From Paenibacillus sp. NFR01 (lineage in GTDB: Bacteria; Bacillota; Bacilli; Paenibacillales; Paenibacillaceae): 64,000 nucleotides of DNA. Position 1 is the first letter of the stretch. Each line of letters starts with the position of its first letter. The notes below the pieces were generated by a model, which had not been told where the DNA came from, did no database searches, and saw nothing but the letters and a program-made list of their open reading frames with translations. Shown piece after piece: positions 35,915 through 44,828 of this stretch. The translations under genes and the position numbers were made by a program. The stretch lies in the NCBI RefSeq assembly GCF_900111565.1, contig NZ_FOIK01000003.1:310001-374000 (forward strand), read 5' to 3'.

Positions 35915-35942
35915 GTGCAGCTATGAGATTAGCGTGCAATAA

Positions 35943-38900
35943 TTATTCTTCCACCCGTTTGCGGCGGAATTTCATCAGGAATTCGTACACGACCGGCACT
36001 ACGACCAGCGTCAGCAGCGTTGAGCTGACCAGGCCGCCGATAACGGTCACGCCGAGGCCTTTGGAGATGATGCCCGCGCTGTTTTCCAGCCCGGTGACGA
36101 GCGGCAGCAGCGCGCCGATCGTCGCCAGCGCCGTCATCAGAATCGGACGGAGACGGGTAGCCCCGGCCTCCAGAAGCGCCTGGCGTGTGGACATGCCTTC
36201 GTTCTCCTTGTGAATAACACGGTCGATGAGGACGATGGCGTTCGTGACGACAATCCCGATCAGCATCAGCGCGCCCATCAGCGCGGAGACGTTCAGCGTT
36301 TCGCCGGCCAGCAGCAGCGCAACCAGCGCGCCGATGACGGTAAACGGCAGGGAGAACAGGATGGCGAACGGTGCCAGGCCGCCGCCGAAAGTGACCACCA
36401 GCACGAAGTAGACGATGGCGATCGCGGCCAGCATGGCGATGCCGAGCTGTCCGAAGGTTTCATTGATTTGCTCGGTGACGCCGCCGAAGGATACGGTCAC
36501 GCCGTCCGGCAGATCCAGCGAGTCGACCTTATCCTTCACGCTGTTCGATGCGCTGTTGACGTCGCTGGCCAAAATATCAGCGGTGACGTCTACTTTCATT
36601 TTTCCGTCTTCACGCGTGATGGTATCCGGCGACGTTCCGGACTCAACGGTCGCAACCTGCCCGATCGGCACCGAAATGCCAAGAGGCGAAGTCAGCGTTG
36701 CATTCTCCATCTCCGTGATGCTGGAGTAAGTGTCTTTGTCGGTTTCAATGTATACCTTATAGTTTTTGCCGTCGACATCGACCTCGGTCAGAACCGGGCG
36801 GGTGCTGACCGGAGCCAGCTTCATCGCGATTTGCCCGGCGGTCAGTCCGAGCGAGCTAAGCTTTGCCTGATCCGCGACGATGGTGTATTGGTCATAGGCT
36901 TTGGTCAGGCTTGTTTCCCCGTCCTTGAAGTTTTTGCTGTCCGACTGAACAAAGCCGAGGATTTGGTCGGCCACCGGTTTGATCTGATCCAGCGTATCGC
37001 CGAACACGCTGACGGTCAACGTATTGCCGCCAAGGCCGCCGCTCGACATGCCGGACATATCGCCCCACTCGCCGTTCGGCGCTTCTTTGGCCAGGTTTTC
37101 GATCAGTTTTTCCTTTACATCCTCAAAGTTCGGGGTATCGCTGTCGTACGTGATATAGAACAGTCCCGAGTTGCCGGAGCCCATGCCGAACGGGCCGCTG
37201 CCGCCGATGGAATATTGCAGTTGGTCGAGATGCTCCTGGGCCAGAATGAATTTCTCGGCTTTGAGCGCCTGCTCTTTGATGTCGTCCAGCGTTTGTCCGG
37301 CCTTCGGCGAGAAGGTCAGGATGACGTTCTTCTCTTCCTGGGAAGGCATGAAGCTGACCCCGATCGGCTTGATCAGGAACAAACTGCCGACGAGCAGCAG
37401 GACGGCGACGCCGAAGGTCACCAGCTTATGGGATAGGCACCAGTTCAGAATCTTCTGGTAACCGCCGGCCATTTTGCCCGGTTTCTCGTCGTGGTCATGC
37501 CGTTTGCTGCTCTTCAGCCCGTTGCGGAAGAGCGAATGGGCCAGCGCCGGCACCAGCGTAATGGCGACAAGCAGCGAAGCGAGAAGGGAGAAGACCATGG
37601 TTAAGGCAAAAGGTAAAAACAGCTCGCCAACCATGCCGCTGACAAAAGCAAGCGGAAGGAATACCGCGATCGTGACGATCGTGGAGGACATGATTGGAAT
37701 GAACATTTCGCGCGTTGCGGCGCTGATCAGTTCCCGGCCCTTCAGCTTTTCGCTGGAGAGCGACAGGCGGCGGTATATATTCTCGATAACGACGATGGAG
37801 TCGTCGACGACCCGCCCGATGGCGACGGTCATCGCGCCGAGCGTCATCATATTGAGCGTAATGTCCATCTGCTTCAGGCAGAGCATCGCGATCAGCAGCG
37901 AAAGCGGGATCGAGATAATGGAGATAATCGTCGAGCGGATGTTGCGGAGGAAGATCAGAATGATCAGCACCGCGAACAACGCACCGAATACAGCCTTGGA
38001 CAGCATGGTGGAGACGGAATCCTCAATCGGCTTTCCTTGGTCGAACAGGTATTCCAAATCGATGGATTTATACTGCTGTTTCAGTTCCTCGGCTTTGTCT
38101 TTAACTTTGTTGACAACCTCTACAGTGTTGGCGTCGTTCCCCTTGACGATCTGGATACCGATGGACTCTTTGCCGTTGGTCCGCGAGATCGACTCCGATT
38201 TGCCGACCACCTCGATGGTCGCGACATCGCTGAGCTTCACGGTCGGAATGCCCGCGCCCAAGGCAGCGCCTGCCGCACCGGCATTGACCCCGGCACCAGC
38301 GGCAGCATCGCTGCCCGCACCGGCAGCGGCGCTTCCCGCGCCCGTTGGCGCGCCCGCGGCACCTGCACCAGCCGCGGCGCCTGCGGAAGGCATGGCCGGA
38401 ATGCGCAGGTTCTCCAGATCCTCGACGGTCGTAATGTTGCCGTCGACTACGACAGCCTTTTGGGCGTCTTCCATTTCAAACAGGCCCAGCGGCACGCGCA
38501 GAGAGGAGCCTTGGACGATGCCTTTTACGGTATCCTCGGTCAATCCATACTGCTGAAGCTTCGCCTGATCGAATTTCAGGGAGACTTCCTTCACATATTG
38601 CCCGGAGATTTGCACGGAAGCCACGCCATCAATATCCTCCAGTTCCGGACGGATATCGTTTTCGGCAATGCGGGTCAGGCTCTCCAGATCCTCGCTGCCG
38701 TCCTTGCCTGCCAGGCTGAGGGAAATGACCGGAAGTGAGCTGAGGCTGAACCGGGTAATTTGCGGCTTTTGCGCACCGTCCGGCAAGGTGACGTCATTCA
38801 GCGCCTCGCGGATGGTGGCGGTAGCATTGTCGAGATTGGTGCCATAGTCGAACTCGATGGCAATGTTGGAGGCATTCTCCATGGAGGTGGAGGTGACCGC

Positions 38901-39137
38901 CTTCACGCCCTCAACGTTGCGGAGCTTCTGCTCCAGCGGTTTGCTGACATCGTTGACGACGCCCTCCGGAGCGGCCCCCGGGTAGACGGTCGTAATCGTC
39001 AGGAATGGAATGTTGATGTTCGGCAGGGTCTCCTGCTTCATCGACAATCCGCTGTACAGCCCGCCGAAGACGACGATAATCGTCAGCAGCCAGATGGCAA
39101 ATTTGTTGCGCAGCGAAAAATTAATCAGGCTTTTCAT
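35943..39137 (-). CDS. RND efflux pump, AcrB/SwrC type
   Basis: 1064 aa. Typical RND topology: helix 1 IWLLTIIVVFGGLYSG, a large periplasm-type loop, helices 2-7 from about residue 370 with the proton-relay motif VVDDSIVVIENI, a second loop, and helices 8-12. In Gram-positives this family includes SwrC (surfactin export). Unusual is a 46-residue Ala/Gly insertion at residues 251-296 (38250-38387) in the first extracytoplasmic loop. SD GAGGAGAAG precedes ATG 39137. Downstream of a TetR regulator on the same strand, probably one operon. Substrate unknown; lipopeptides or drugs are candidates. Confidence 0.9.
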   Translation of the reverse strand: MKSLINFSLRNKFAIWLLTIIVVFGGLYSGLSMKQETLPNINIPFLTITTVYPGAAPEGVVNDVSKPLEQKLRNVEGVKAVTSTSMENASNIAIEFDYGTNLDNATATIREALNDVTLPDGAQKPQITRFSLSSLPVISLSLAGKDGSEDLESLTRIAENDIRPELEDIDGVASVQISGQYVKEVSLKFDQAKLQQYGLTEDTVKGIVQGSSLRVPLGLFEMEDAQKAVVVDGNITTVEDLENLRIPAMPSAGAAAGAGAAGAPTGAGSAAAGAGSDAAAGAGVNAGAAGAALGAGIPTVKLSDVATIEVVGKSESISRTNGKESIGIQIVKGNDANTVEVVNKVKDKAEELKQQYKSIDLEYLFDQGKPIEDSVSTMLSKAVFGALFAVLIILIFLRNIRSTIISIISIPLSLLIAMLCLKQMDITLNMMTLGAMTVAIGRVVDDSIVVIENIYRRLSLSSEKLKGRELISAATREMFIPIMSSTIVTIAVFLPLAFVSGMVGELFLPFALTMVFSLLASLLVAITLVPALAHSLFRNGLKSSKRHDHDEKPGKMAGGYQKILNWCLSHKLVTFGVAVLLLVGSLFLIKPIGVSFMPSQEEKNVILTFSPKAGQTLDDIKEQALKAEKFILAQEHLDQLQYSIGGSGPFGMGSGNSGLFYITYDSDTPNFEDVKEKLIENLAKEAPNGEWGDMSGMSSGGLGGNTLTVSVFGDTLDQIKPVADQILGFVQSDSKNFKDGETSLTKAYDQYTIVADQAKLSSLGLTAGQIAMKLAPVSTRPVLTEVDVDGKNYKVYIETDKDTYSSITEMENATLTSPLGISVPIGQVATVESGTSPDTITREDGKMKVDVTADILASDVNSASNSVKDKVDSLDLPDGVTVSFGGVTEQINETFGQLGIAMLAAIAIVYFVLVVTFGGGLAPFAILFSLPFTVIGALVALLLAGETLNVSALMGALMLIGIVVTNAIVLIDRVIHKENEGMSTRQALLEAGATRLRPILMTALATIGALLPLVTGLENSAGIISKGLGVTVIGGLVSSTLLTLVVVPVVYEFLMKFRRKRVEE

Positions 39138-39248
39138 TGCAGTTCTCTTCTTCTCCTCTCGGCTTTCCGGAAGGAAAGCTACAGTATGGTGCTTGCGGCT
39201 TCAGCCGCCTTATCTTTGTCCCTATACGCGCCAGCTGTCCCGTTCGTT

Positions 39249-40154
39249 TCAGAATAAATCGCAGGACGGGTGGCTGCTAAGGCCAATCTGCGCCTCCAGC
39301 TCCGGCAACTCTTGAGCCAGCAAGGAATTCTGCCGCAGCAGCAGCGTCAAGCCTTGCAGGATCGGCTTGCGGGGCTGCAGCGATAACAGCTCGTTCTCCA
39401 GTAGGTTGAGTGCCTCCAGCGCTTCTTCATGCTGCGGGCTTCCCGCGCCGGCAATCCGCAGGCGCATCTGCTTGATCAGTTGAATCGGATTATGCCGCGG
39501 AGCGCCGCCCCGCTGCTCTGTCCAGTTCTCGATCATCGCTGCGGGAATCAGCGGCTGCGGAGCGCGGGACATGAGTCCCTCGGCCGCGATATCCAGCATG
39601 TCCACGAGATGCCCGGCAAACCGGCTGATCGGAACAGGGAGATTGTGGGTAAAAATAACCCAGATGTACGAATGGATCATTCCCCGCGCAAACAGGCAAA
39701 GCTCGCCGGTGTAGGGCAGAATCTCTTCTCCGTACAGCGCCTCCAGCCGTCCGCGGGCCCAGCCCAGAATCGGTACTGTGCTCCGCTTCAGCCATTCCGG
39801 CATCTCGGTCCGGCCCTGGCTGGCCAATTCCTGAAATCCCCGCTGCAAAAATTCGCGCAGCTCATAGACATGCTGCAGGAGAATTTCGATCTGGCTGCGC
39901 AGCTTGTCCCGAGGCGGCTTTTCCGTCTCCCGTTCTTCCCGGAGCAAGGGGTCGCTGATCATTCGGAAGCAATATATATAAAGGCTGCGTTCCAGCTCTT
40001 CTTTGGATTTGAACACCAGATACAGGCTGCCCTTGGAAATCCCGCATAGCTCGGCGATGTCCTGCATGGAGGTGGAGGAAGAGCCTTTAACAGCAAACAG
40101 CTGCATGGCGGCCTTGATGATCTGTTCTTTTTTCTCATTGATTTTTTCCGTCAA
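39249..40154 (-). CDS. TetR/AcrR-family transcriptional regulator
   Basis: 301 aa, longer than the usual 190-210. The N-terminal helix-turn-helix is clear: AAMQLFAVKGSSSTSMQDIAELCGISKGSLYLVFKSKEEL. The ligand domain is extended by about 90 residues at the C-terminus. It lies upstream of the RND pump gene in the same direction and is probably its repressor (inference from position). The final gene-to-gene gap is 111 bp. Confidence 0.85.
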   Translation of the reverse strand: MTEKINEKKEQIIKAAMQLFAVKGSSSTSMQDIAELCGISKGSLYLVFKSKEELERSLYIYCFRMISDPLLREERETEKPPRDKLRSQIEILLQHVYELREFLQRGFQELASQGRTEMPEWLKRSTVPILGWARGRLEALYGEEILPYTGELCLFARGMIHSYIWVIFTHNLPVPISRFAGHLVDMLDIAAEGLMSRAPQPLIPAAMIENWTEQRGGAPRHNPIQLIKQMRLRIAGAGSPQHEEALEALNLLENELLSLQPRKPILQGLTLLLRQNSLLAQELPELEAQIGLSSHPSCDLF

Positions 40155-40201
40155 CTGTACATCCTCCCGACTTTCTGACTTGTTGGTTCTATAAATGACC
40201 G

Positions 40202-40245
40202 GAAAGTCAAAATCGATTATAATATACTTTCGGGAGACAATACAA
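40202..40245 (-). promoter_or_regulatory. Promoter and possible operator of the tetR-RND operon
   Basis: On the minus strand TTGTAT (40240-40245), 18 bp, TATAAT (40216-40221). GAAAGT (40202-40207) and ACTTTC (40226-40231) form an inverted repeat flanking the -10 box, and another GACTTTC lies at 40169-40175. These are candidate TetR sites. Confidence 0.4.
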
Positions 40246-40383
40246 ATTCTGCGGGGAAAGTGGTTACAGTATTGTTGTAATTGCGGTTTTCGCGCCTTTT
40301 CCAGTAGGAAGAACCGGTTTCTTCCTGTAATATATAATTTGAAATTTTTCGTGTGAACTGGCGAAAGAAAAGGTAGGTTGTAT

Positions 40384-41892
40384 ATGAGAAGAGGAATGCA
40401 GGCTTTAGTTATTATCGGGGCATTGCTGGCCTTTTATTATTTCGGCTTCGGCGTCTTCGGCAAAACGGTCGGGACCATACTGAGTATTTTCTCCACGCTC
40501 GCCGTATTTTCCATCGGGCTGGGGATCTTCATGGAGAACCGCAACCCCTCGACGACCATGGCGTGGATTTTGCTGCTCGCGCTGATTCCGGTGCTGGGCC
40601 TCATTTTTTATTTCCTGTTTGGACAAAACGTGTTCAAGCGGCGCAAATACGACAAAAAGGCGGTCCGCGACCTGATGGCCTACGACCGGATCGAGAACGA
40701 CGCGCTGCGTACGCACCAGGACTGGTCCATGTTTGACGCCTCCCGGCAAAAGCTGCTCGGCCTGTCGCAGCGGCTGGCCCGTACGCCGATCTCGTTCCAT
40801 TCGGAAACCCGCATTCTGACGAACGGCGAAGAGACCTTTGGCACGCTGCTGCTCGAGCTGCGGAAGGCACAGCATCATATTCACATGGAATATTATATTT
40901 TTCGCGCAGACCATATCGGGACGCGTATTCAGCAGATCCTGATTGAAAAAGCACGTGCAGGCGTCACCGTGCGCTTCATGTACGATGCCGTAGGCAGCCT
41001 CGAGCTGTCCGGTGCGTTCCTAAAGGAGCTTAGAGATGCCGGCGTGCAGGTGGCGGCTTACGGCAAATCGGCGACCTTTTTCTCCAGCCGGGTCAATTAC
41101 CGGAATCACCGCAAAATCGTCGTCATCGACGGGGATGTCGGCTTCCTCGGCGGTCTGAATGTCGGCGATGAATATTTAAGCCGCAGCAAGACATACGGCT
41201 TCTGGCGCGATACCCACATGCTGATCCGGGGCGAGGCGGTGCGGACGATGCAAATCATTTTTCTGCAGGACTGGATGCACACCACCGGAGAAAAAATACT
41301 GGAGCAGGACTATCTCTCGCCTCAGCTGCGTTTCACGACGGGCACAGGCGCAGTGCAGATTATTGCCAGCGGGCCGGACAACGAGCGGCGGGCGCTGAAA
41401 AACATCTTTTTCACTATGATTACCTCGGCGGAAAAATCGGTCTGGCTGGCCAGTCCTTATTTTATCCCGGATGAAGATATTCTGACGGCGCTGCGCGTAG
41501 CGGCATTGTCGGGGCTCGATGTGCGGCTCCTGTTCCCGGCTAAACCGGATAAATGGATCCCGTTCCTGGCGTCGCATTCGTATTTCCCGGCACTGCTGGA
41601 ATCAGGCGTGAAGATCTATGAATATGAAAAAGGGTTCATCCATTCCAAGCTGCTCATTACGGACGGCGAAATCGCCACCATCGGCACCGCCAATATGGAC
41701 ATGCGCAGCTTCCACTTGAATTTCGAAGTCAATGCGCTGCTGCTGCAGACCGAAAGCGTCGCCCGGATCGTCTCCGATTTTGAGCGCGACCTGCTTTCGA
41801 CCCGGCAAATCGTGCATGAGAATTTTATCAACAAACGGTTTATCGAGCGGCTGCTGGAATCGGCAGCCCGGCTGATGTCGCCGTTGCTATAG
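40384..41892 (+). CDS. cls: Cardiolipin synthase
   Basis: 502 aa. Two N-terminal membrane helices, then two HKD phospholipase-D motifs: NHRKIVVIDGDVGFLGGLN and IHSKLLITDGEIATIGTAN (H-x-K-x4-D). It joins two phosphatidylglycerols into cardiolipin at the membrane. The IFMENRNPSTTMAWILLL segment is typical of Cls. ATG 40384 follows AGGTAGG at six bases; TTG 40378 overlaps it. Confidence 0.92.
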   Translation: MRRGMQALVIIGALLAFYYFGFGVFGKTVGTILSIFSTLAVFSIGLGIFMENRNPSTTMAWILLLALIPVLGLIFYFLFGQNVFKRRKYDKKAVRDLMAYDRIENDALRTHQDWSMFDASRQKLLGLSQRLARTPISFHSETRILTNGEETFGTLLLELRKAQHHIHMEYYIFRADHIGTRIQQILIEKARAGVTVRFMYDAVGSLELSGAFLKELRDAGVQVAAYGKSATFFSSRVNYRNHRKIVVIDGDVGFLGGLNVGDEYLSRSKTYGFWRDTHMLIRGEAVRTMQIIFLQDWMHTTGEKILEQDYLSPQLRFTTGTGAVQIIASGPDNERRALKNIFFTMITSAEKSVWLASPYFIPDEDILTALRVAALSGLDVRLLFPAKPDKWIPFLASHSYFPALLESGVKIYEYEKGFIHSKLLITDGEIATIGTANMDMRSFHLNFEVNALLLQTESVARIVSDFERDLLSTRQIVHENFINKRFIERLLESAARLMSPLL

Positions 41893-41901
41893 GAGTCCGA
41901 C

Positions 41902-41946
41902 AATAACCGCCGGAAGAAGCGATTCAGGCTTCCCGGCGGTTATTTG
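41902..41946. terminator. Bidirectional terminator between cls and the PLD-family gene
   Basis: AATAACCGCCGG pairs with CCGGCGGTTATT; an inner AAGC/GCTT also pairs. Confidence 0.85.
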
Positions 41947-41957
41947 TCTGCGTAGGC

Positions 41958-43403
41958 TTAAAACGTGGTGAAGCCCAGCCGGGTCTGCATCCGGAAAAGG
42001 ATGTATTTCAGCCAGGTGACGTCACTCTGATACGCTCCGAGGGGCAGGCTGTACTCGGCGCCTTCATTGTTCCACAGCCGGTTGAAGTAGCCGGTCATCT
42101 CCGTATACAGCGGCTGATCCTGGGGAACAGATACCCACAGATTATTTTCCAGATTATAATCGTCCAGATTGCGGGTCGTGAAATTGGTTGAACCCCCCAG
42201 CACGATGGAGCTGCCGGAAGCTTTGGCGATAAACATCAGCTTGGTGTGATACTGCTCCTTGCCGGTGTTGTACCAGCGGATGGCGATTTTTCCGCCGGAG
42301 CGCTTGTTCAAGTTCATGGCCACTGGGCGGTTGGGGATACCGATTTTGTCGCGGCCGAAGGCGTTCTGGTTCGGATCGAGCAGCAGCCGGACCTCCGCGC
42401 CGCGCTTTGCTGCCTTGACCAGTTCACGGATGACGGCATCATCGGCCAGATAGAACATGCCCATCCAGACGGTATCGCCTGCTCCGGCACTGCGGATACC
42501 CTCCAGTGTATATTTGTAGATTTTCCCTTCGGTCAGATAGCGGATGTCCAGCGGTCCGTCTGCGTTCTGCTTAAACGCCGGCGTGCTGCTAAGCAGCGGA
42601 CCGGCACCGGAGAGATCGGCCGCCGCCTGCTCGGTGCGCAGAATGTCGGCAATCACCGGACCTTGCACCTCCAGCGCAATGTTGGAATGATAGGCGCTAG
42701 GGTCATGCACATTGCCTGATGAAACAAGCGCTGTTTTTTCGCTGACGATCACCTTACGGTGGTTGGCCTTCACGTTCAACAGCTTTAAATAGGAGCGTGC
42801 CGTAATATCGGGTCCGCCGCTGGCCATCAGATTGGGAATCCAGCCGTTGCCGGACTGCCCGAACCACTGGATGAAGGTGCGCCATACTGCGGAGTAGGCG
42901 GGGGTTGAATCCCGGAGCTTGTCCGTATCGGTGATGATCACCTTAATGCCGGCAGCCTTCATCTCCTCCAGAAGAGGGTTGGGGGCGGAGCCGTAGTTGG
43001 TATTGACCTCATCGGTGATGAAAACAATGTCCATAGCCGGAAAGGCGGCTTTATGGCTAATAAGCTTGTCGGTAAGCCTGCGGCTGACTTTCGGGAACTG
43101 CTGGTCTTTATGGGTGTAATCATTGAACAGGAACAGATCGATAACAAGAAACTGTCTGGATTCTTCGATAATTTGCAGGATTCTCGGCAGAATTTCCTCT
43201 TCCCGTCCACCGTCTGCGCTGCCGTCCCGATAAGTCAGATCATGCCAGAAATGCACGTCATGAACCTTATACACCGGGCTTTCATAGGAAATCCCCGGCG
43301 GCAGCGGCTTGTGCGTCTGGTAGAGCATCACGCCGGCCAGCCAGATAAGGAGCAGCAGCGCGGCGGTTAAAAGAATATGGCGGGGTCGTCGATTTGAATG
43401 CAT
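41958..43403 (-). CDS. Membrane-anchored phospholipase D-family protein
   Basis: 481 aa. An N-terminal anchor (ILLTAALLLLIWLAGVMLY) is followed by an extracytoplasmic region with two PLD motifs: NHRKVIVSEKTALVSSGN and YHTKLMFIAKASGSSIVLGG. In both, the Asp of HKD is replaced (H-x-K-x4 followed by Thr or Ala), so activity may be altered or a different acid is used. It is not a standard Cls: there is one anchor rather than two, and the active side faces outwards. It may act on phospholipids, teichoic-acid precursors or external nucleic acid; unknown. ATG 43403 has AGGAGGA at eight bases. Divergent from carH. Confidence 0.75.
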   Translation of the reverse strand: MHSNRRPRHILLTAALLLLIWLAGVMLYQTHKPLPPGISYESPVYKVHDVHFWHDLTYRDGSADGGREEEILPRILQIIEESRQFLVIDLFLFNDYTHKDQQFPKVSRRLTDKLISHKAAFPAMDIVFITDEVNTNYGSAPNPLLEEMKAAGIKVIITDTDKLRDSTPAYSAVWRTFIQWFGQSGNGWIPNLMASGGPDITARSYLKLLNVKANHRKVIVSEKTALVSSGNVHDPSAYHSNIALEVQGPVIADILRTEQAAADLSGAGPLLSSTPAFKQNADGPLDIRYLTEGKIYKYTLEGIRSAGAGDTVWMGMFYLADDAVIRELVKAAKRGAEVRLLLDPNQNAFGRDKIGIPNRPVAMNLNKRSGGKIAIRWYNTGKEQYHTKLMFIAKASGSSIVLGGSTNFTTRNLDDYNLENNLWVSVPQDQPLYTEMTGYFNRLWNNEGAEYSLPLGAYQSDVTWLKYILFRMQTRLGFTTF

Positions 43404-43566
43404 GAAAGAGTCCTCCTGAGTCTGCTCCGGGTATTGTAACTACCTATTACCGCCCCTGACGGACAAGTGAAGCAGCCTTATCCCAAGCCCGTACCTACAT
43501 TTTTGCTGAAGCATGGCAGGTTTATTCTTTCCGGGGCATCGCAGCTATGTCTGGTAGCCGCATCTG

Positions 43567-43613
43567 ATGACATAATACAGGTGCAAATGTATAATGAATG
43601 TAAATCATTTGTA
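43567..43613 (+). promoter_or_regulatory. carH promoter with three 11-bp-phased TGTA operator repeats
   Basis: ATGACA (43567-43572), 17 bp, TATAAT (43590-43595). TGTA begins at 43588, 43599 and 43610, exactly 11 bp apart, each in an A/T-rich context (AATGTAT, AATGTAA, TTTGTAT). The first repeat starts two bases before the -10. This is the spacing expected when each MerR-type domain of a CarH tetramer contacts one 11-bp repeat. Autorepression in the dark is inferred. Confidence 0.7.
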
Positions 43614-43659
43614 TAAGGTTTGAATATCTAAATACTATGCAACGGGCTACGGAAAGAGA

Positions 43660-44592
43660 GTGGGATGCAACGTGTACTCGATCAAACAGGTCGTCGAAAT
43701 GCTGGATATACCGTCTGTCACCTTGAGAGCCTGGGAGAACAGGTATCAGGCGGTTACCCCTGAGCGGACGGAATCCGGCTATAGGCTGTATACTCAGGAG
43801 AATATTGAGGACCTGCGCTGGCTGAAGGAGCAGACAGAGAAGCAGGGGATCAGCATTTCGCATGCGGTGCGGCTGCTGAAGGCCCGAAAAGAGAATCCGG
43901 CTGCCGAAGGTCCGGCGGAGGGCCTTGGAACACCCGGGGAGGCCTTCGAGAAGATGAGGCAGCAGATTTATACGGCGCTGCATGAATTCCAGGGCGAACG
44001 GGCGAATGCGCTGATTGATTTCGGCTTTTCCATGTACGGCTATGAAGCGATGTTTCATCGGGTGCTTGTCCCGGTTCTAATCAAGGTGGGCGATGCCTGG
44101 GAGGAAGGCTCGGCGACGGTAGCGCAGGAGCACTACATGACGCATATGGTTTCTAACCGCTTCTATCAGTTTTTCCACCTGTTCCCGGTGTATGCCCACT
44201 TGCCGAAAGTGCTGGCTTTTTGTCCGGAAGGGGAGCACCATCAGGTCGGTCTGCTGCTGTTTTCGCTTTTTCTGCGTAAAAACGGGGTTGAGGTGGTCTA
44301 TCTAGGCGCCAATACTCCGGAGGCAGGAGTTATAGCCATACTGGAAACGCAAAACCGGATCGGGGCAGCTTGCCTGTCGGTTACGGACAAGGAACTGTTG
44401 CCTTACTGCAAAGATCTGATTGCACGCATGTTGGCCATACGGCCGGGAATGCGGTTTTTCCTCGGAGGCAAAGCCTATGAAGCGGCGGCGGGAGAGCCTA
44501 TCCCGGAAGCGGCCGAGATTATAGAAGGCTCCGCGGAACGCTGGCAGGATTGGTTTGATTATTCATTTACGGGAGCAAGGAATCAGCGCTGA
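43660..44592 (+). CDS. carH: CarH/LitR-type B12-dependent photoreceptor repressor
   Basis: 310 aa from GTG 43660 (GTG 43672, giving VYSIKQV, is an equally good start; neither has a strong site). N-terminal MerR helix-turn-helix: YSIKQVVEMLDIPSVTLRAW and wing ESGYRLY. The middle four-helix bundle carries the light-sensing signature W147-x9-E157-H158, and the C-terminal Rossmann domain has E192-x-H194-x2-G197, whose His is the lower ligand of cobalamin. In known CarH/LitR, adenosylcobalamin drives tetramer formation and DNA binding in the dark; light breaks the Co-C bond and releases the DNA. It sits directly upstream of the carotenoid operon and both promoters carry matching repeats. Confidence 0.9.
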   Translation: MGCNVYSIKQVVEMLDIPSVTLRAWENRYQAVTPERTESGYRLYTQENIEDLRWLKEQTEKQGISISHAVRLLKARKENPAAEGPAEGLGTPGEAFEKMRQQIYTALHEFQGERANALIDFGFSMYGYEAMFHRVLVPVLIKVGDAWEEGSATVAQEHYMTHMVSNRFYQFFHLFPVYAHLPKVLAFCPEGEHHQVGLLLFSLFLRKNGVEVVYLGANTPEAGVIAILETQNRIGAACLSVTDKELLPYCKDLIARMLAIRPGMRFFLGGKAYEAAAGEPIPEAAEIIEGSAERWQDWFDYSFTGARNQR

Positions 44593-44608
44593 GACCAAAA
44601 TTTGCGAG

Positions 44609-44652
44609 AACCCTTTCGAAGTCACCTGCGGGTGAGGCGGAAGGGTTTTTTT
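44609..44652 (+). terminator. Terminator of carH
   Basis: AACCCTTTCG pairs with CGGAAGGGTT, then T7. It separates carH from the carotenoid operon, which therefore needs its own promoter. Confidence 0.85.
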
Positions 44653-44704
44653 GTGCGGATTTTTCAGATAGAAAAAGAAATCGGGGGCCGGTCACGTGTA
44701 GCTG

Positions 44705-44774
44705 TTTACAGGGGTATATAAAGTATGTATGATATTTGTATCACTAATGTATAGTTTTTGTATAATGTTTGTTT
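44705..44774 (+). promoter_or_regulatory. Carotenoid operon promoter with four 11-bp-phased TGTA operator repeats
   Basis: TTTACA (44705-44710), 17 bp, TATGAT (44728-44733). TGTAT begins at 44726, 44737, 44748 and 44759, exactly 11 bp apart, with a weaker fifth copy TGTTT at 44770. As in the carH promoter the first repeat starts two bases before the -10, so a bound regulator would cover the -10 and the start point. A second perfect TATAAT lies at 44761-44766 but has only a poor -35. Confidence 0.75.
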
Positions 44775-44828
44775 ATAAATTGATGCGAGCGGATGAACAG
44801 AATCCATATCGAATAGGGAGTGGAACGG

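Larger units (their letters stand above)
35239..35942. other. 704-bp intergenic region with repeats
   Basis: Between convergent genes. It holds a terminator (35272-35306), an unexplained stretch to 35503, a 183-bp symmetric four-unit element (35504-35686), a 37-bp imperfect direct repeat (copies at 35706-35736 and 35743-35773, core CCCAACTCCC) and the terminator of the RND gene (35855-35914). No open frame looks coding. Confidence 0.7.
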
